The notes: generated from the sequence alone by a model not told the origin. DNA of 64,000 nt from Hyposmocoma kahamanoa (GCF_003589595.1 NW_020653718.1:3324291-3388290), one strand, 5' to 3'; numbered from the stretch's first letter, positions 33,233 through 44,372 are shown. Numbers and translations: made by a program.

Positions 33233-35794
33233 ATTAAGAAAAACAAAATCCCTAATATGACGATTGCTTGAAACACCGGCAGCCCGATAAGCGTTTTTAA
33301 ACCGAAATTCTAATTGCGTTATCTTTTTTAAAAAAAGTATTTGCATAACAGGATTTTACCTGTGTTACTGGTTGAATGAACGTCTTTTGATTGTCTTTTA
33401 ATATTCCGGATGGCCACACTAATTTAGTTTCATAAATGGAATCAGATGATTGTCATTGGACTCTGGGTTTTAAAAGGGCATTATTTTTAATCACAAAATG
33501 GCGACGTACGTATTTTAATGCTCTTTAATGTTAAACGCTTAGAATAATAACGCATAGAATGATAGTTTCATATCAAACGAACTGTCACAAGTGAGGCAAA
33601 AATCAAATTCATGTAGGCTAGTTTTAGTAGTAGGTTAATTTTCGGTTTTAGTGAATATTTATATAAAAATACAAGCTAAAACGCGTTACTTCCTTGTGGA
33701 ATGTGATGTTAGTATCTATTTTATGTTTGTCTGACGTATTTTTAAACTCATTTACCGCACATTTCGTCATTTTTAGCTAAAATTCTGGAGCTGTTCGCGG
33801 TGCAAGTTGACGTTGAGCACTGAAGGCCCGCCCGCTAGTGTAGGCCCTTTGGGAGCGCTTCAATTTGTTTATTTATTTATTTATTTAAAAGTTTTTTTTA
33901 TTTAAAAATTTGCCTCACTTAGCGTGTGCGGACTAGGTTTCTATGCGTTATTATTCTAAGGTTAAACGATAGAAAATATGACACGATAAAGAATAGCAAC
34001 TTTTCCATTTGTCTTTTCCATATTAAAACTTGTTTTACGTAATTTTTGTAACTTCGTCGAAAATGCACCTTATTGCTTAGCAAATAGAAGATGTCAAAAC
34101 TTTCTGTGGCAGGTTTGCAGCCTTCTTGAGTTATACGGACCATATCACGGAAACTATTTGAAATAACTATAGCCTATTACGAAAGGCGGTAGCAACACTG
34201 TTATATTACTATAAAAAAATCCCTTATATTTCTCTGTACAACATTAACTAATGCCTATTGTATGTATTTTAATGGCTTCTCATTCCTATTTCCTGCTTCA
34301 ATGTTGTTCTAATATGTAGTAACTATAAAATTCTGCCGGTTCTAAACAATCGCAAGAGGTTGAACCGAGAATAGAGTTTTCAATCACAGAATACCGGGAT
34401 CTATCGAAAGACCGGGATCTACATTTTCGTTATTTTTCTCAGCCAGCTATTTCCATAGGCGCTAGCATGTATCGTCTTTTGTTAAAAAGATTAGGCCTTA
34501 TTATTTTCAAATCGTTTTCAATCGTAGACCTCATCGGCACTTTCCTTGAGATGGAGGTCAAATAGGCACTTATTTCTTATAAAAAATTTGATTCTCTTTG
34601 AAAAATAAAACAATAGTAAATACCGGAATTGTTTCATCGGGATTATTCCCCGGTTGGATAATAATCGATTCCTAATCGAGAATATACCAATCCCTATTCT
34701 ATACACTAACTTATTTTATACCTTATTCCGTTATCGTTAAAATAGAAAATTGTGGAGAGAAAGAGGAAAGTTGATGTTCTCGTAAGAGCTTATTGTTTTT
34801 TTATGTGAATGTGTTAAAGGTGTAATAGAGCGGTAAGGCTTTTAATATCCTGGTATTTTAAAACGTATTCAATAAATATTAGCTATTCTTTTCCGTTTAG
34901 TTGATATAAAGATATTACGTAAAATAATGTTTTGTTTAGTAAAATTACTTAAGTTCTTACGCATTATTTAATAATACAATAAGTAAATACCATGAAGATG
35001 ATATCATACCCAATTGCAAAATAACTAATATTGATACTAGTTACTGATTACTAAACTCTAGTTCGTATCAAGTTTCGTTCTCACTTCTGCAGGTGTCGAC
35101 TGTCCTTTATTTAAAACGGTGTGAACAGAGGAAGCGCGCACGCAACTTAAAGGGTATAAAAGAATTTGTATTTAGTATTTTTTTAATTCTTTTTTAGTTC
35201 GCGGGAAAAGTTTGACATCGTTAAGTACTTTAAATGGTAGCTGAGTTTTTTGCTGCCTAAAATTATGAATTACTGATTTTACGTCAAATTTACAAATGTA
35301 AGACAGGGTGACTCTAGTGACTTGATTTACAAATAGCGCGTTTTCCATTTTTTAAAAATTATTGTTAATTTTTTTTTATGATTTATAATTACGTAAAACC
35401 CGTTATATTTACAACTACCAGCAATTTAGTCTAAAGGACCCCTTTATTATCATAATGTAACAAATTCAATTACGGGCAAACATTCTATTTCACTCTAACA
35501 CACATCGTTATCATATCTTAATAAGTGTCACTAACAAAACAAGTAAAAAGATCTTAAAAAATATGCTATAAGTAGGATAACCGAACTGTACATGCCTATT
35601 TACGCCCTCATCAAAGTATAATCGACCATCACAGTTATCGTCACTGCGTTTTCTGATCCAGGCTTGTTAAATATAACCATTTGTGACATGTCATAAAAAC
35701 AATGTGCGGTCAGCAAAAAAATACAGGTGAATATTCGCCAGTGCAGACATTGGATACTACCGGGAAGACCTAGGAAATTATTCTTCTAAGTTGG
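33233..35794. other. Long stretch without recognised repeats
   Basis: 2.5 kb without a recognised mobile element apart from a short (ATTT)n run at about 33,867-33,890. All open frames are 74 codons or fewer with no domain. The longest repeat-poor block in the window. Confidence 0.45.
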
Positions 35795-36060
35795 TTCCAT
35801 CAGTTACAAGTCACTCAGTGAGCTATGGCACGAGCCATGCTCGAAATTTCTCTGAATTACAAGATACGAAATGAGATTACCTAACAAAGAACCAAGACCG
35901 CCGACATAGCTAGTAGAATAAGCAAGCTGAAGCGGTAGTCGGCTGGCCACATCTGTCGAAGAAGCGATAACCGATGAAGGAAGCGAGTTCTTGAATGAAA
36001 AAACCACGACTCGACAAACGTAGTGAAAGACTGGGCAGACCCTGTACCCCCCATCCAAAA
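35795..36060 (+). pseudogene. Decayed RTE-type reverse transcriptase C-terminus
   Basis: One plus-strand frame reads 'MARAMLEISLNYKIRNE', then 'RTKTADIASRISKLKR', then 'SAGHICRRSDNR' and 'RKRVLE', matching the C-terminal region of RTE-like endonuclease-reverse transcriptases I know from insects (consensus form 'RNEEIRRRT..DIA.RI..LKW.WAGH'). At least five in-frame stops interrupt it: before the first Met, after 'NEIT', after 'KLKR', after 'SDNR' and after 'VLE'. Several replace expected Arg or Trp codons, consistent with mutational decay. A shifted frame continues with 'RSERLGRP'. Non-functional remnant. Confidence 0.82.
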
Positions 36061-36428
36061 CATTTATTTGGTCGAGTATTACTTATTTAACAATATTTGT
36101 TTTCTGTCGGTTCTCGAGTGTAGACCCCCGTGATAATCTGCGAAAGACTGCTGACAGCAGATAGATGCGACAAACAAGACAAACCAGACAAAATGGCGCA
36201 CATAACATTTGAAGTTTATAACACTATGCAAAAGGGAAATAAATGAAGGGAATGGAGACAAAAATCCAGACTTAGAATTAAGGCAATGTTCCTTAACACG
36301 TCGTTTGAAGAAATCAACAGAAGGAGGTTGTTGAATAGGTTGAGGGAGGGAAATCTATAGCCTTTGCAGGCAACTCCATTATTAATTTTTATGAACTGCC
36401 AGATTTTATTGCTCATGATTGTCAGCGG
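36061..36428. other. Unassigned stretch
   Basis: No gene or repeat recognised between the reverse transcriptase remnant and the GC-rich repeat. Confidence 0.35.
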
Positions 36429-37490
36429 TGGCAACCGTTAGTTGTGCCTACAGCTCCGGTACCTATCTGGAAAATAGCGAGGGTACTGTACATGCACCCT
36501 GTCCCTATCTTGTCCCTATTTACCGACCCGAGAGATAGGGTTTTCCGGAGAGACTACGGGCTCGAAGATAAGACCAGGGTACAGCGGGCGTCCGGGCCAA
36601 GCCCTCCGCCAGTGATACGCCTTTACGGGCTTCTCTGGCGGACCTAGACTTAGGTATGGGCTCGCTGGGGTGGGGTGGTTAGCTGCAGAACCGGACATTT
36701 TTGTCTGCCCCTGTTGGGTGTGGCCGGGGTGTCTGTCTCGTGAGCAACTAGCGCGTCTTAATAGCGGTCTAATTGAGAGCCTGAAGTGAGGAGACGCGCG
36801 GGACACGTGAGTTGCCCTTTAAGTTGGAAGCTATGTCCGAATATTGTCACAGGAGGCACTAGCCCGAAGAGCTAGAAGAGGATGAGCTAGATATATTCCA
36901 ATCATTCCAGCCGCTTAGGTAATTAGGAACTGGAGAGACGTCGTTTTTCGGCATCGGGAAGTGAGCGTGACTTACAGGTCTGCCACCAAAGAGGAGATTT
37001 GGTAGTGGACTCAGAGTCAATAGCTTAGCGGTGGCAACCGCTAGTTGTGCAATGTGCAACGAGAAGTGAGCGTGCCTTCAGCTCTGGTACCTATCTGAAA
37101 AATAGGGAGGGTACCCCTGTATGTGGTAACCCTGTACACTGGCTGATCTGGGGTCAGAAACTGAACTTATATAGTTCCTGTGCGCGTACAGGTTATAGTG
37201 CCCTTCTTGTATACCCTAAGGGTCGGTAGATAAGGTCACTATAATCAAAACTAACGTAGAAAGATATGGGGCTGTACGTGCACCCGGGGCGGCTCACCTA
37301 AGGTACTAGCCTTATAGAGAACTGGATGAAGTCCGTGCAAACAAGCTGATCTGGGGTGGTTAGAACCTGACGTAGATGGTCTCTGTGCGGGCTTACTCGT
37401 GCAGGTTATAGTGCTCTTCCTGCATAACCAAGAGATTGATAGGTAGGGTCATTATAAATGAAACTTATGTAGAAAGACATGGGACTGCTC
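36429..37490 (+). repeat. GC-rich repeat G, partly tandem
   Basis: The block is clearly richer in GC than its surroundings. A first unit starts 'ggtggcaaccgttagttgtg' at 36,429 and a second starts with the same motif at 37,031 (offset about 602 bp); both continue with 'ggtacctatctg' and 'aaaatag..gagggtac'. Unit 2 lacks the central 500 bp and passes to a 3' module 'ctgatctggggtcag' with a 'cctgtgc' stem. That module recurs at about 37,349-37,490. The central and 3' modules return at 39,180-39,655. No open frame gives a recognisable protein. Class unknown; a 5' UTR or other non-coding part of a retroelement is one possibility. Confidence 0.65.
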
Positions 37491-38049
37491 AGTAATCTGT
37501 TATCATACTGGAGTACAGAAAACTTAGTGAAAAATATATTCCGTTCCAAAACAAACTTTTAATATTTATTAACACTGAAAAAAAGGTCTGTTCACGAAAT
37601 TAGATGTACAATAGAATTTTCGATTACTCGAGATAAATATGGCGACTGTCCCACAGCGATCAAACGTTATTTATTTTCAATCTTTATAAGTTTCGCGTGT
37701 CAATAAAATTTAAAAGATACCTTAAATTTGATGTACTTTTAAGTATAAAACAACAATAAAAGAATAATTTATAAAATACATTAAAGTTTTACTTTTAAGA
37801 CAACAGTCAAAGATATAAGCGTCGTTTAATGTTTTTAGTTCAATAAAAAAAAAACTATTACACATTATAAATTACAACAACAACACACAATGGTAATGTC
37901 ATTATAATATAATAATGTACTACAAACGGCTATGTGTTCCAGGAAACCCTAGAATGAAGTACATGTACATGACGAAAATATAAAGTCTTTAGTAGTTAGT
38001 ATTAAGAAATAAGAAAAATTGGAAAAAAAATTTTTTTTTTGTGTATGTT
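37491..38049. other. Unassigned stretch
   Basis: AT-rich; nothing recognised. Confidence 0.35.
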
Positions 38050-38570
38050 TCGTGATAACTCCGACATTCTTTTTTTTCTCTCTCTCGACTCGATTCTTTT
38101 TTTGTTAGAAAGAGGGTACTCCAGTAGCGGTCTCATTTAAATTTAAAAAAATCCACCTCTAAGGGTGACAATCCGGTTTATTGGATTTCAACCACTTTCC
38201 GGTAACCTATGTCAATAAAACTTGGCAAATACATGTAACGAACACAGAGAAAGAGGTTTTTTAAGTTACAATCATATCAGATCATGTTCGTTATATTGTT
38301 TTTTTTTTAAGACTAACCAAAGTTTCGGGGTCTCCACTCGATCTCGGCCCGACATCCGTTCGAAACAATTACTGTCAAATAAGTGACCTCTACCATGCCT
38401 AAATGACAATGTCAAGTATGAAGCTTCATTTGCATCATGAGATTTTTAATTTGGTCGATTACTATTTGACAGTAATCGTGAACGAATCAGAAATGAGGAG
38501 ATCCGTGAAAGAACGAAAGCAGTAAAAGTCGAATTGAGAACCTCCTCCTTCTTTGAAATCGGTTAAAAAC
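38050..38570. repeat. Repeat R fragments flanking an inverted repeat
   Basis: 38,050-38,270 is plus-strand R ('tctttttttgttagaaagag', 'gtgacaatccggtttattgg', 'aataaaacttggcaaatac'). 38,525-38,570 is a minus-strand R end ('gaacctcctccttctttgaa', 'atcggttaaaaac'). Between them, 38,358-38,483 contains an inverted pair: 'attactgtcaaataagtgac' against 'ggtcgattactatttgacag'. Confidence 0.55.
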
Positions 38571-38978
38571 TGTTGGTTAACAATGAAGAATTTTTACTCC
38601 AATATCAACACTTAGTACAGATTTTTTTAAATTTAATTAATACTTCTCTTTTACAAGATCATAAACGGAAAACAAAACAATACATGAACAAATAATGTAT
38701 GTTTAATTCTTACCAAACAGCTTCCATATCGAAGAAAGAATCTGACCACGCTTACCTGAAATGAAAAGGATATTTCTATTAGGCACATCTATGAAATACT
38801 TATTTAATTATAATTTTATATTTCCGGAACAACATCAAAAACAAACTCTACGATGATGTCACCAAATCCAGTCAAACATCCAGGCCGTTGTAAACTGTGT
38901 AGGGAATACAAGATGGCAGATTAGTTCTACAATACCATTTCTACAATTCAAAAGTATTAAATTATCTATCAGACTTTT
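38571..38978. other. Unassigned stretch
   Basis: AT-rich; nothing recognised. Confidence 0.35.
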
Positions 38979-39172
38979 TTAATGACACCAAAGGGCGGAA
39001 CGAACTAGTCGTGCGCGTTGTGGTAAACAACACTTCAGCCTTAAATCGCACGGACCTGAAGGGTACTGCCACCGCGCCCTGAGATTTTGGTTGTAAATTC
39101 TCTTGGCGACAGAAATAGATAGGTGGCATAACTTCCCGAACTAGACGAACTCTTTCACAAGGAGCTCTCATG
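38979..39172 (-). mobile_element. SINE A copy with internal deletion
   Basis: Minus-strand copy from 'gacaccaaagggcggaacga' to 'aactctttcacaaggagctc'. The section with 'gacaagtcccatgtgcctg' is missing between 'gcgccctgagattttgg' and 'cttggcgacagaaatag'. It directly precedes the second repeat G block. Confidence 0.75.
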
Positions 39173-39179
39173 CAATTAA

Positions 39180-39655
39180 ATGAGTCTGGGCAGCCTTTCC
39201 TTCAGTTGTCCTTATCTACCGACCTATCCCTATGTACGGACCCGAGAGATAAGGAGTTCCGGGAAGACTGCGGGCTCCCCGGTAAGGGTACGGCAGGCGT
39301 CTGGGCTTAGCCCTCCGCCAGTGATACGCCTTCACGGACGTCTCTGGTGGACCCGGACTTGGGTATGGACTCGCCGAGGTTTGTGGTTAGCTATAGGGAT
39401 AAACACGTTCGTCTACCCCAGTAGCATGTGGGACGGGCATCCTGCCTGCAGATAACGCGTCTTGGTAGCGGTCTAGATGAAGACCTAAGGCGAGGAGACG
39501 CGTAAGACACGTGAGTTGCCCTTTGAGTCGGAAGCTATGTCCGGACATTGTCGCAGGCTGATTTGGGGTCAGAAGCTGACTGAGAAGGTTCCTGTGCGGG
39601 CTTGTTTGCACAGGTTACAGCATAAAACAAGAGGTTGATAGGAAGGATCACTTTG
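39180..39655 (+). repeat. GC-rich repeat G, second block
   Basis: Carries the central module ('gacccgagagataaggag', 'ccctccgccagtgatacgcc', 'acacgtgagttgcccttt') and the 3' module ('ctgatttggggtcagaagct', then a 'cctgtgc'/'gcacagg' stem at 39,590-39,613), in the same order as inferred from 36.4-37.5 kb. The 5' module is absent. Confidence 0.65.
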
Positions 39656-40097
39656 ACTGTTCCCTCAAAAACTCAAATCCTAATAAGCCTATGGATAGTG
39701 ATGATGTTTATCTTACATAATCAATATTCGGTTGTAGCAATATTTACATAAAACAAATATCTTGTTAGGACACTGTGCGAGCACAAGTATGTCAAAAATG
39801 TTCAATCAAATAAAAACCTAAGTTTTAGTCTTATAGGCCCTTTAACTTTATTTGGAGCATAAAATTGATGGACATACCTAAGTGACTCTTTGCAATAAAG
39901 TTTTTGTGACCACTTTTAATTCAAAGGACGCATCAGTCTTAATGGACTTGGACTTTTATGGCGATAATGTGTCAAAAAGTCTTTTGTTTAGGGAATGCAG
40001 CGTTTGGTGAATAGTGTTTATATTATGATATCATCTTAATTAGAACCTTGTTTATATGTTTGTAGAATATCATTTGAAATGAAAGTATTTTCTAGTA
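39656..40097. other. Unassigned stretch
   Basis: AT-rich; nothing recognised. Confidence 0.35.
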
Positions 40098-40165
40098 GTA
40101 GCAGAGTATCTTGTGAAAGAGTTCGTCCAGGGAAGTACTGCCGCCGTACCTATTTCTGTCATGAC
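40098..40165 (+). mobile_element. SINE A 5' body fragment
   Basis: 'cttgtgaaagagttcgtcca', then 'gggaagtactgccgccgtac' and 'tatttctgtcatgacaac', where it ends. A minus-strand scrap of the same region ('gatcaactctttcataag') lies at 40,468-40,530. Confidence 0.65.
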
Positions 40166-40194
40166 AACTTGCCACACTCGTCTTAAGCATCTGA

Positions 40195-40425
40195 TTCCTC
40201 AGTCATCTTTCTTTCTTATTATTCTTGACACAAAACAAAAGTTCCTTGAATCCGATATTCAAAGCAGTGTCTATTGCCTCACCATGCTCTTCCCAACTGA
40301 GATCATCTTCTTCATCCTGTCCTAATCCCACGCTAGGTGGGGTCAGCACGTCAATCACACCTTTCTTCTCCATGTCATCTTTCACACAACCCATCCGGCG
40401 GGCGTGCGAGCGTGCGTGCATGTGA
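40195..40425 (-). pseudogene. Possible RTE-type reverse transcriptase tail
   Basis: Minus strand: 'RRMGCVKDDMEKKGVIDV' resembles the '..CVKDDM..KGV' motif near the C-terminus of RTE-like proteins. A shifted frame then reads 'ADPT', which in that family closes the protein. The join implies an internal deletion and a frameshift. The 72-codon frame itself shows no other domain. Tentative. Confidence 0.42.
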
Positions 40426-40619
40426 TGTTAATTTTTATGGCCATAAAATTGGTACTTATGATAGCAGTACTGCTCTGGATCAACTCTTTCATAAGAAGCT
40501 ACTACTACCAATTTGAATGGAACAGCTTTCTTTTTTCCGTTCGAAAGGCATCTCAATTGTTTGATTTTATACACAGAAGTAGTCCTAGGTTTACTCTGTC
40601 CGAAGTAGTTTCAGTTTAA

Positions 40620-41454
40620 ACCTTACGTACACAGTAAACACATCAACCGTGAAGTTAGAGGTTAGTGTTCCCAGACAACACGGTCCTATACGGTATTTAT
40701 AACATAGTTATTTTTGAATATGGCTGTAGCAGAATATCAGAGGCGACGGGAAATATTCCGCCATTTTCCTAAGCTACATGTCTGATATTGAACCCTATAT
40801 GTAATGCAGTTAACGTATTTTATTGTTTAATGGCATCAGAAATAGAGACGAAATGTCTTTTAATTTGTTTGAAAACTATTCTGCCATAACATTACAGTGA
40901 CAATTGCTTTCCAATTGATGAGCCCATATTCGAAGCAATTCACGAGGGTCGTCAATTCTTTCACTTCAATCGACCAGTTTAATTTGAGCTTTGCTGTAAA
41001 GGACAAAAATTGAAAAATTACAAAGTCAAAGTCAAAGTCAAAGATTAATATATTTAATTTATTTAATTACCGACGAAAAGTGATTCCGTTTTGTAATTAG
41101 ATGTTTTGCTGTTTTTCCCACACCACCGAATGGAACAGCCCCCCATAGTTAGAGATATTATCTTTATTGCAATAAATACAAAATATTTTTGGAATATACG
41201 CAGAAGTACACACAGGCCAGTTGTTGGCGCTGTACCATTTCAGCTTTATAATTTATGATTTCAGTGCAAACGAGAGAACGAGATTTGATATTTAAAATTC
41301 CACATGAGTTGCCAGAGATGGATGACCCTTATTTCTACTCTATTTCTGGTTATATACTCAATGTTTAACTGTATGTTGATCTCTGTCAAAAACGACGCAA
41401 GGGCTGGTGTGTGCAGCACGACTCACTAATTTTTGTATTATAATACGCATAATC
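40620..41454. other. Unassigned stretch with a LINE tail scrap
   Basis: 41,019-41,046 holds 'aaagtcaaagtcaaagtcaa', the tail repeat of the LINE family at 30.3 and 43.0 kb (minus strand). Nothing else recognised. Confidence 0.4.
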
Positions 41455-41905
41455 ATCAATCCACGGCCCACCGCTGAGCACAGGTCTCCTGAAAAGGAGT
41501 GCGTTTTTTTAGATTGACTTTGCTACGTAATCTCGACCATCGCAGAAAAGTAGCCAGCTTGTCGGTTTTCCATCGGATACATTTCGGGGACATTTCGGTG
41601 TGCAGGAGCTTTTCAATTTAGTGCCACCCTTACCGTTCCTCCACCGGTCGACCAGAAGGTCCGGAGCACTCCATTCTTATGTCGTTGATATTCCACTTAT
41701 TCGCACTAAGCGCTTTGCTTCCTCCTTTCAGATGCGTACGGCAAAGGACTGGAAAGCTCTACGGCATCTTTGTATCCCGAAAAGTACAATTTGGGGCTAT
41801 TCAAGGCTAGAAAGAATAGGCATTTTTTAGGCAAACGCGTCTCATCGTCGATCACAACGTCGCTTAACAACAGGTGAGATTGTGGCCAAGCGCGTGTCTA
41901 TTATA
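41455..41905 (+). mobile_element. Truncated non-LTR retrotransposon C-terminus
   Basis: The frame at 41,600-41,830 reads 'ELFNLVPPLPFLHRSTRRSG', then 'VVDIPLIRTKRFASSF' and 'MRTAKDWKALRHLCIPK', a C-terminal pattern typical of insect endonuclease-reverse transcriptases. A 1-bp frameshift then moves the expected 'RHFLGKRVSSS' ending into another frame. 41,455-41,510 carries a widespread motif ('cacggcccaccgctgagcac') that may be a neighbouring repeat. 'gagattgtggccaagcg' and a T-rich run after the coding end probably belong to the 3' UTR. Inactive. Confidence 0.72.
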
Positions 41906-41932
41906 TATTTTTTTTAAATTTCCAAGATCGAA

Positions 41933-42085
41933 CACTCAGCAGATATTCCTTCGAACCGACGTCTTCTAGCATACCGAAATTAAACAACGGAACGAACCAA
42001 CGGACCTCACGAAGTTTTCTACGTGCTTGTCGTGCTTTGTATTTGATTTTTCAACAACTTTTTAGTCGTAGCGCCATATATGAGA
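41933..42085 (-). mobile_element. SINE C copy, first of a head-to-head pair
   Basis: Minus-strand SINE C: 'cgaaccgacgtcttctagc' (module), 'aacgaaccaacggacctcac' and 'gtcgtagcgccatatatgag' (leader). The tRNA-like module is shortened. It abuts the plus-strand copy below. Confidence 0.7.
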
Positions 42086-42180
42086 AATCTATGAGCTTAG
42101 TTGGTATAGCGTCTAGCACGGTATGCTAGAAGACGTCGGCTCGAATCTGGCCGGATCGAAGGAATTTTTTCTGAGTAATC
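42086..42180 (+). mobile_element. SINE C module, second of a head-to-head pair
   Basis: 'gcttagttggtatagcgtct', 'ggtatgctagaagacgtcgg', 'ctcgaatctggccggatcg', then 'aaggaattttttctgagtaa'. It starts inside the leader end of the previous copy, so the pair is inverted around 42,085. Confidence 0.72.
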
Positions 42181-42884
42181 GATCTTTGTATTAATAATTA
42201 TAACAAACTAGTGGAGTAATTTCACAAAAATAATTGAATGTCTATTCAATAAAAATTTAAAACTTTCCAAGAGTTAAGAACCTTCTTCGGCATGCAAGTT
42301 TCACCATGATAATGTCACACTTAGCACTTTTCTGATTACTAATAAAAGTTTCCGAAATTGGTTCGTCCGACAATCGAACGTCTTGGAATTGTGAGTTATT
42401 AAAACAAATTTATAAAATAATCAGTCAATGTTTCCTATGCACTATCGGTGTCTGGCGCACAGCAACCGTGTCGTCATAAATGAGCTTTCAAAGTACAGTT
42501 AGAAGATGAGCCTTTACTATGTTAAAGGTTATCTTTACTGTCTATAACGTGCGCTCCGCTGGTGGACATGGAATGTTTATGAGATAGAAAATTTGGTTGT
42601 TATACGGGGAGCTATCATTCCATACGGTCATATGAAAATTACATTTACATAGGTGTCAATAACCAATGGATAATTTATAATTCAGCTTAGTGGTAACCGA
42701 CTTTGACGCCCAAGGTTACTTATTCGATAGCTGGACAGGCGTTTTAATATTTCTAGAAACGAGAAATGTCGCTAGATTAGAGGAGTCCTACAGCTTTTGA
42801 AGAAAAGGCATAAAAATTAGCTTTTAATCAATCGGACTGTATGAAAGAAAGAAAGATAGTTTCTTACGAGGGTTGCTATTTTAC
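42181..42884. other. Unassigned stretch
   Basis: No gene or repeat recognised. Confidence 0.35.
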
Positions 42885-43525
42885 GACTGATGGTAAGCGA
42901 CACGCCTATCCATAACAGTTGCAGTGCCACTAATAGCTTTTAATCGCAAAGATCTTAGACTGAGACGTAAGTTGACAAGTCCCATGTGCCTGTAATTTCA
43001 CCAGCCTTCAAAGTCAAACTCAAACAATCATTTATTCCATAGGTAACATTTTTACACTTGAAAACGTCATTCTTAAGCTACTTTTTAAGCTTCTGCTCGT
43101 TCACCACGCTGACCTCTCTGAAAAGAACGAGCAAGAAACTCTATGGATTGCTCTTTTCAAATAAACTTTAATGCTATGGAATACACTTCGAATCATAATT
43201 GTATGGAATCTAGACTCTTGTTGTCTTTCCATACTTCTTTAACTAAGACATACTCTTTAATTTTCTAATATGACTTTTCAATTAAAATATTTTTAATGTG
43301 GTTTTTAAACTTACGAAATAATAATCTTAATATAGGCCCCGGAGTCTTATTGTAAAAACGTATACAGTTCCCCACAAAAGAATCGTTTACCGTAGTTAAA
43401 CGAAATCGTGGTACCTTCGAAACCGGAACACAGTAATGCTGACATTACTGCTTGGCGGCAGACATAGGTAAAGTAGCAGTACTTCCCTGGACGAACTCTT
43501 TCACAAGGACCTCTAGTGCTATTTC
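42885..43525 (-). mobile_element. SINE A copy split by a LINE insertion
   Basis: The 3' part of SINE A lies at 42,885-43,014 ('ctgatggtaagcgacacgcc' to 'gtaatttcaccagcc') and the 5' part at 43,412-43,525 ('gaaaccggaacacagtaatg' to 'gaactctttcacaaggacc'). The two halves are collinear with intact copies, so the 398 bp between them were inserted later. 'ccttcaaa' and 'ccttcgaaa' at the two junctions look like a diverged target duplication. Confidence 0.82.
43014..43411 (-). mobile_element. 5'-truncated LINE 3' end nested in SINE A
   Basis: Minus-strand frame 'RFRLTTVNDSFVGNCIRFYN', 'KTPGPILRLLFRKFKNHI', then 'ILIEKSY' and a stop in place of the expected Tyr, followed by 'KIKEYVLVKEVW'. The same C-terminal pattern is seen at 18.4-18.6 kb. 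The 3' UTR has 'gagcaagaaactc'-type text and an 'aaagtcaaactc' tail. It is inserted within a SINE A copy and so is younger than it. Confidence 0.8.
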
Positions 43526-43964
43526 TTTGTAATGTGTTAATAGAAAACCAGCGTATGCTCTGATGCCGGATGTTCCCAACTTATAAATGATATTTACATA
43601 TATTTATAACTTTTATTTAAATGTATAGTGTGTCGTAAATGTGTAGTGTGGCTTAAAAGGAAGGATATACATGTACCATTTCCTCGGGACTCAGTCGACG
43701 CCGATACAGGAACGACTGAAAATCAGCGTCTGTTTCGACCGAGATAGACATATTGCTGAGTCGTATCCTTTTCCTCGCTTGAGCCACTACGCGCACTTAC
43801 TAACTTAAATTAATAAGTCACTTGTTGTTTTCTTTTTGGTTGTAATTTTAGATATAAGTGTGTGTAGTGTTTCAAATTCAGTGAATAAACTTCCTTCTTT
43901 CTTTCTTTCTTCTTTCTTTCTGATGTGTTTGATTTTGAACTCGTATTTTCTGTGTTCGAACGAA
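43526..43964. other. Unassigned stretch with (CTTT)n
   Basis: An imperfect CTTT microsatellite lies at about 43,890-43,921. No gene recognised. Confidence 0.45.
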
Positions 43965-44075
43965 TGCCCTTCAGATCTTTGCGACTTAAACCTTTGAATT
44001 GCACTGCAACTGCTATACACGCCTGGTGTCGCCTACCATACGACTTATTCATCCCGTTACTTGGTCTCATGAAAA
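43965..44075 (+). mobile_element. SINE A 3' fragment
   Basis: 'gcccttcagatctttgcgac', 'gcactgcaactgctatacac', 'cttattcatcccgttacttg' and an A-rich tail. Confidence 0.7.
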
Positions 44076-44144
44076 AAACATATGAATCTGATTCAGCATT
44101 TGGCGATTATCTAAGTAATGGAAACTTATCTATCAAGAATTACC

Positions 44145-44372
44145 TATAATAATAATAATAATAATAATAATAACGCAACACACTCATAGCCCCGCACTAG
44201 TGAAACCCTGTGTCGCGGGTGCCATGGAGACGCACATAGACAACTACAAATGACGCCCAAACTCGCGAGAGAAATAAATGTAGGCCATACACATACTTCT
44301 CCCGGCTTGGGAATCGAACCCAGGACCTCTGCGTGGCAGTCCGGCATGGTAACCGTTCGGCCACGGAGGCAG
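44145..44372 (-). mobile_element. SINE B, full-length copy with (AAT)n tail
   Basis: From the tail: (ATA)n at 44,145-44,173, 'gccccgcactagtgaaaccc', 'gtcgcgggtgccatgg', 'cgagagaaataaatgtaggc', then the head with B-box complement 'gggaatcgaacccaggacct' and 'taaccgttcggccacggagg'. It is collinear with 13,938-14,156 over the entire length, fixing both ends of the family. Confidence 0.88.

Noticed and set aside
44290..44372. Functional tRNA gene on the minus strand
   Set aside because: It is the head of a full-length SINE B with a microsatellite tail.
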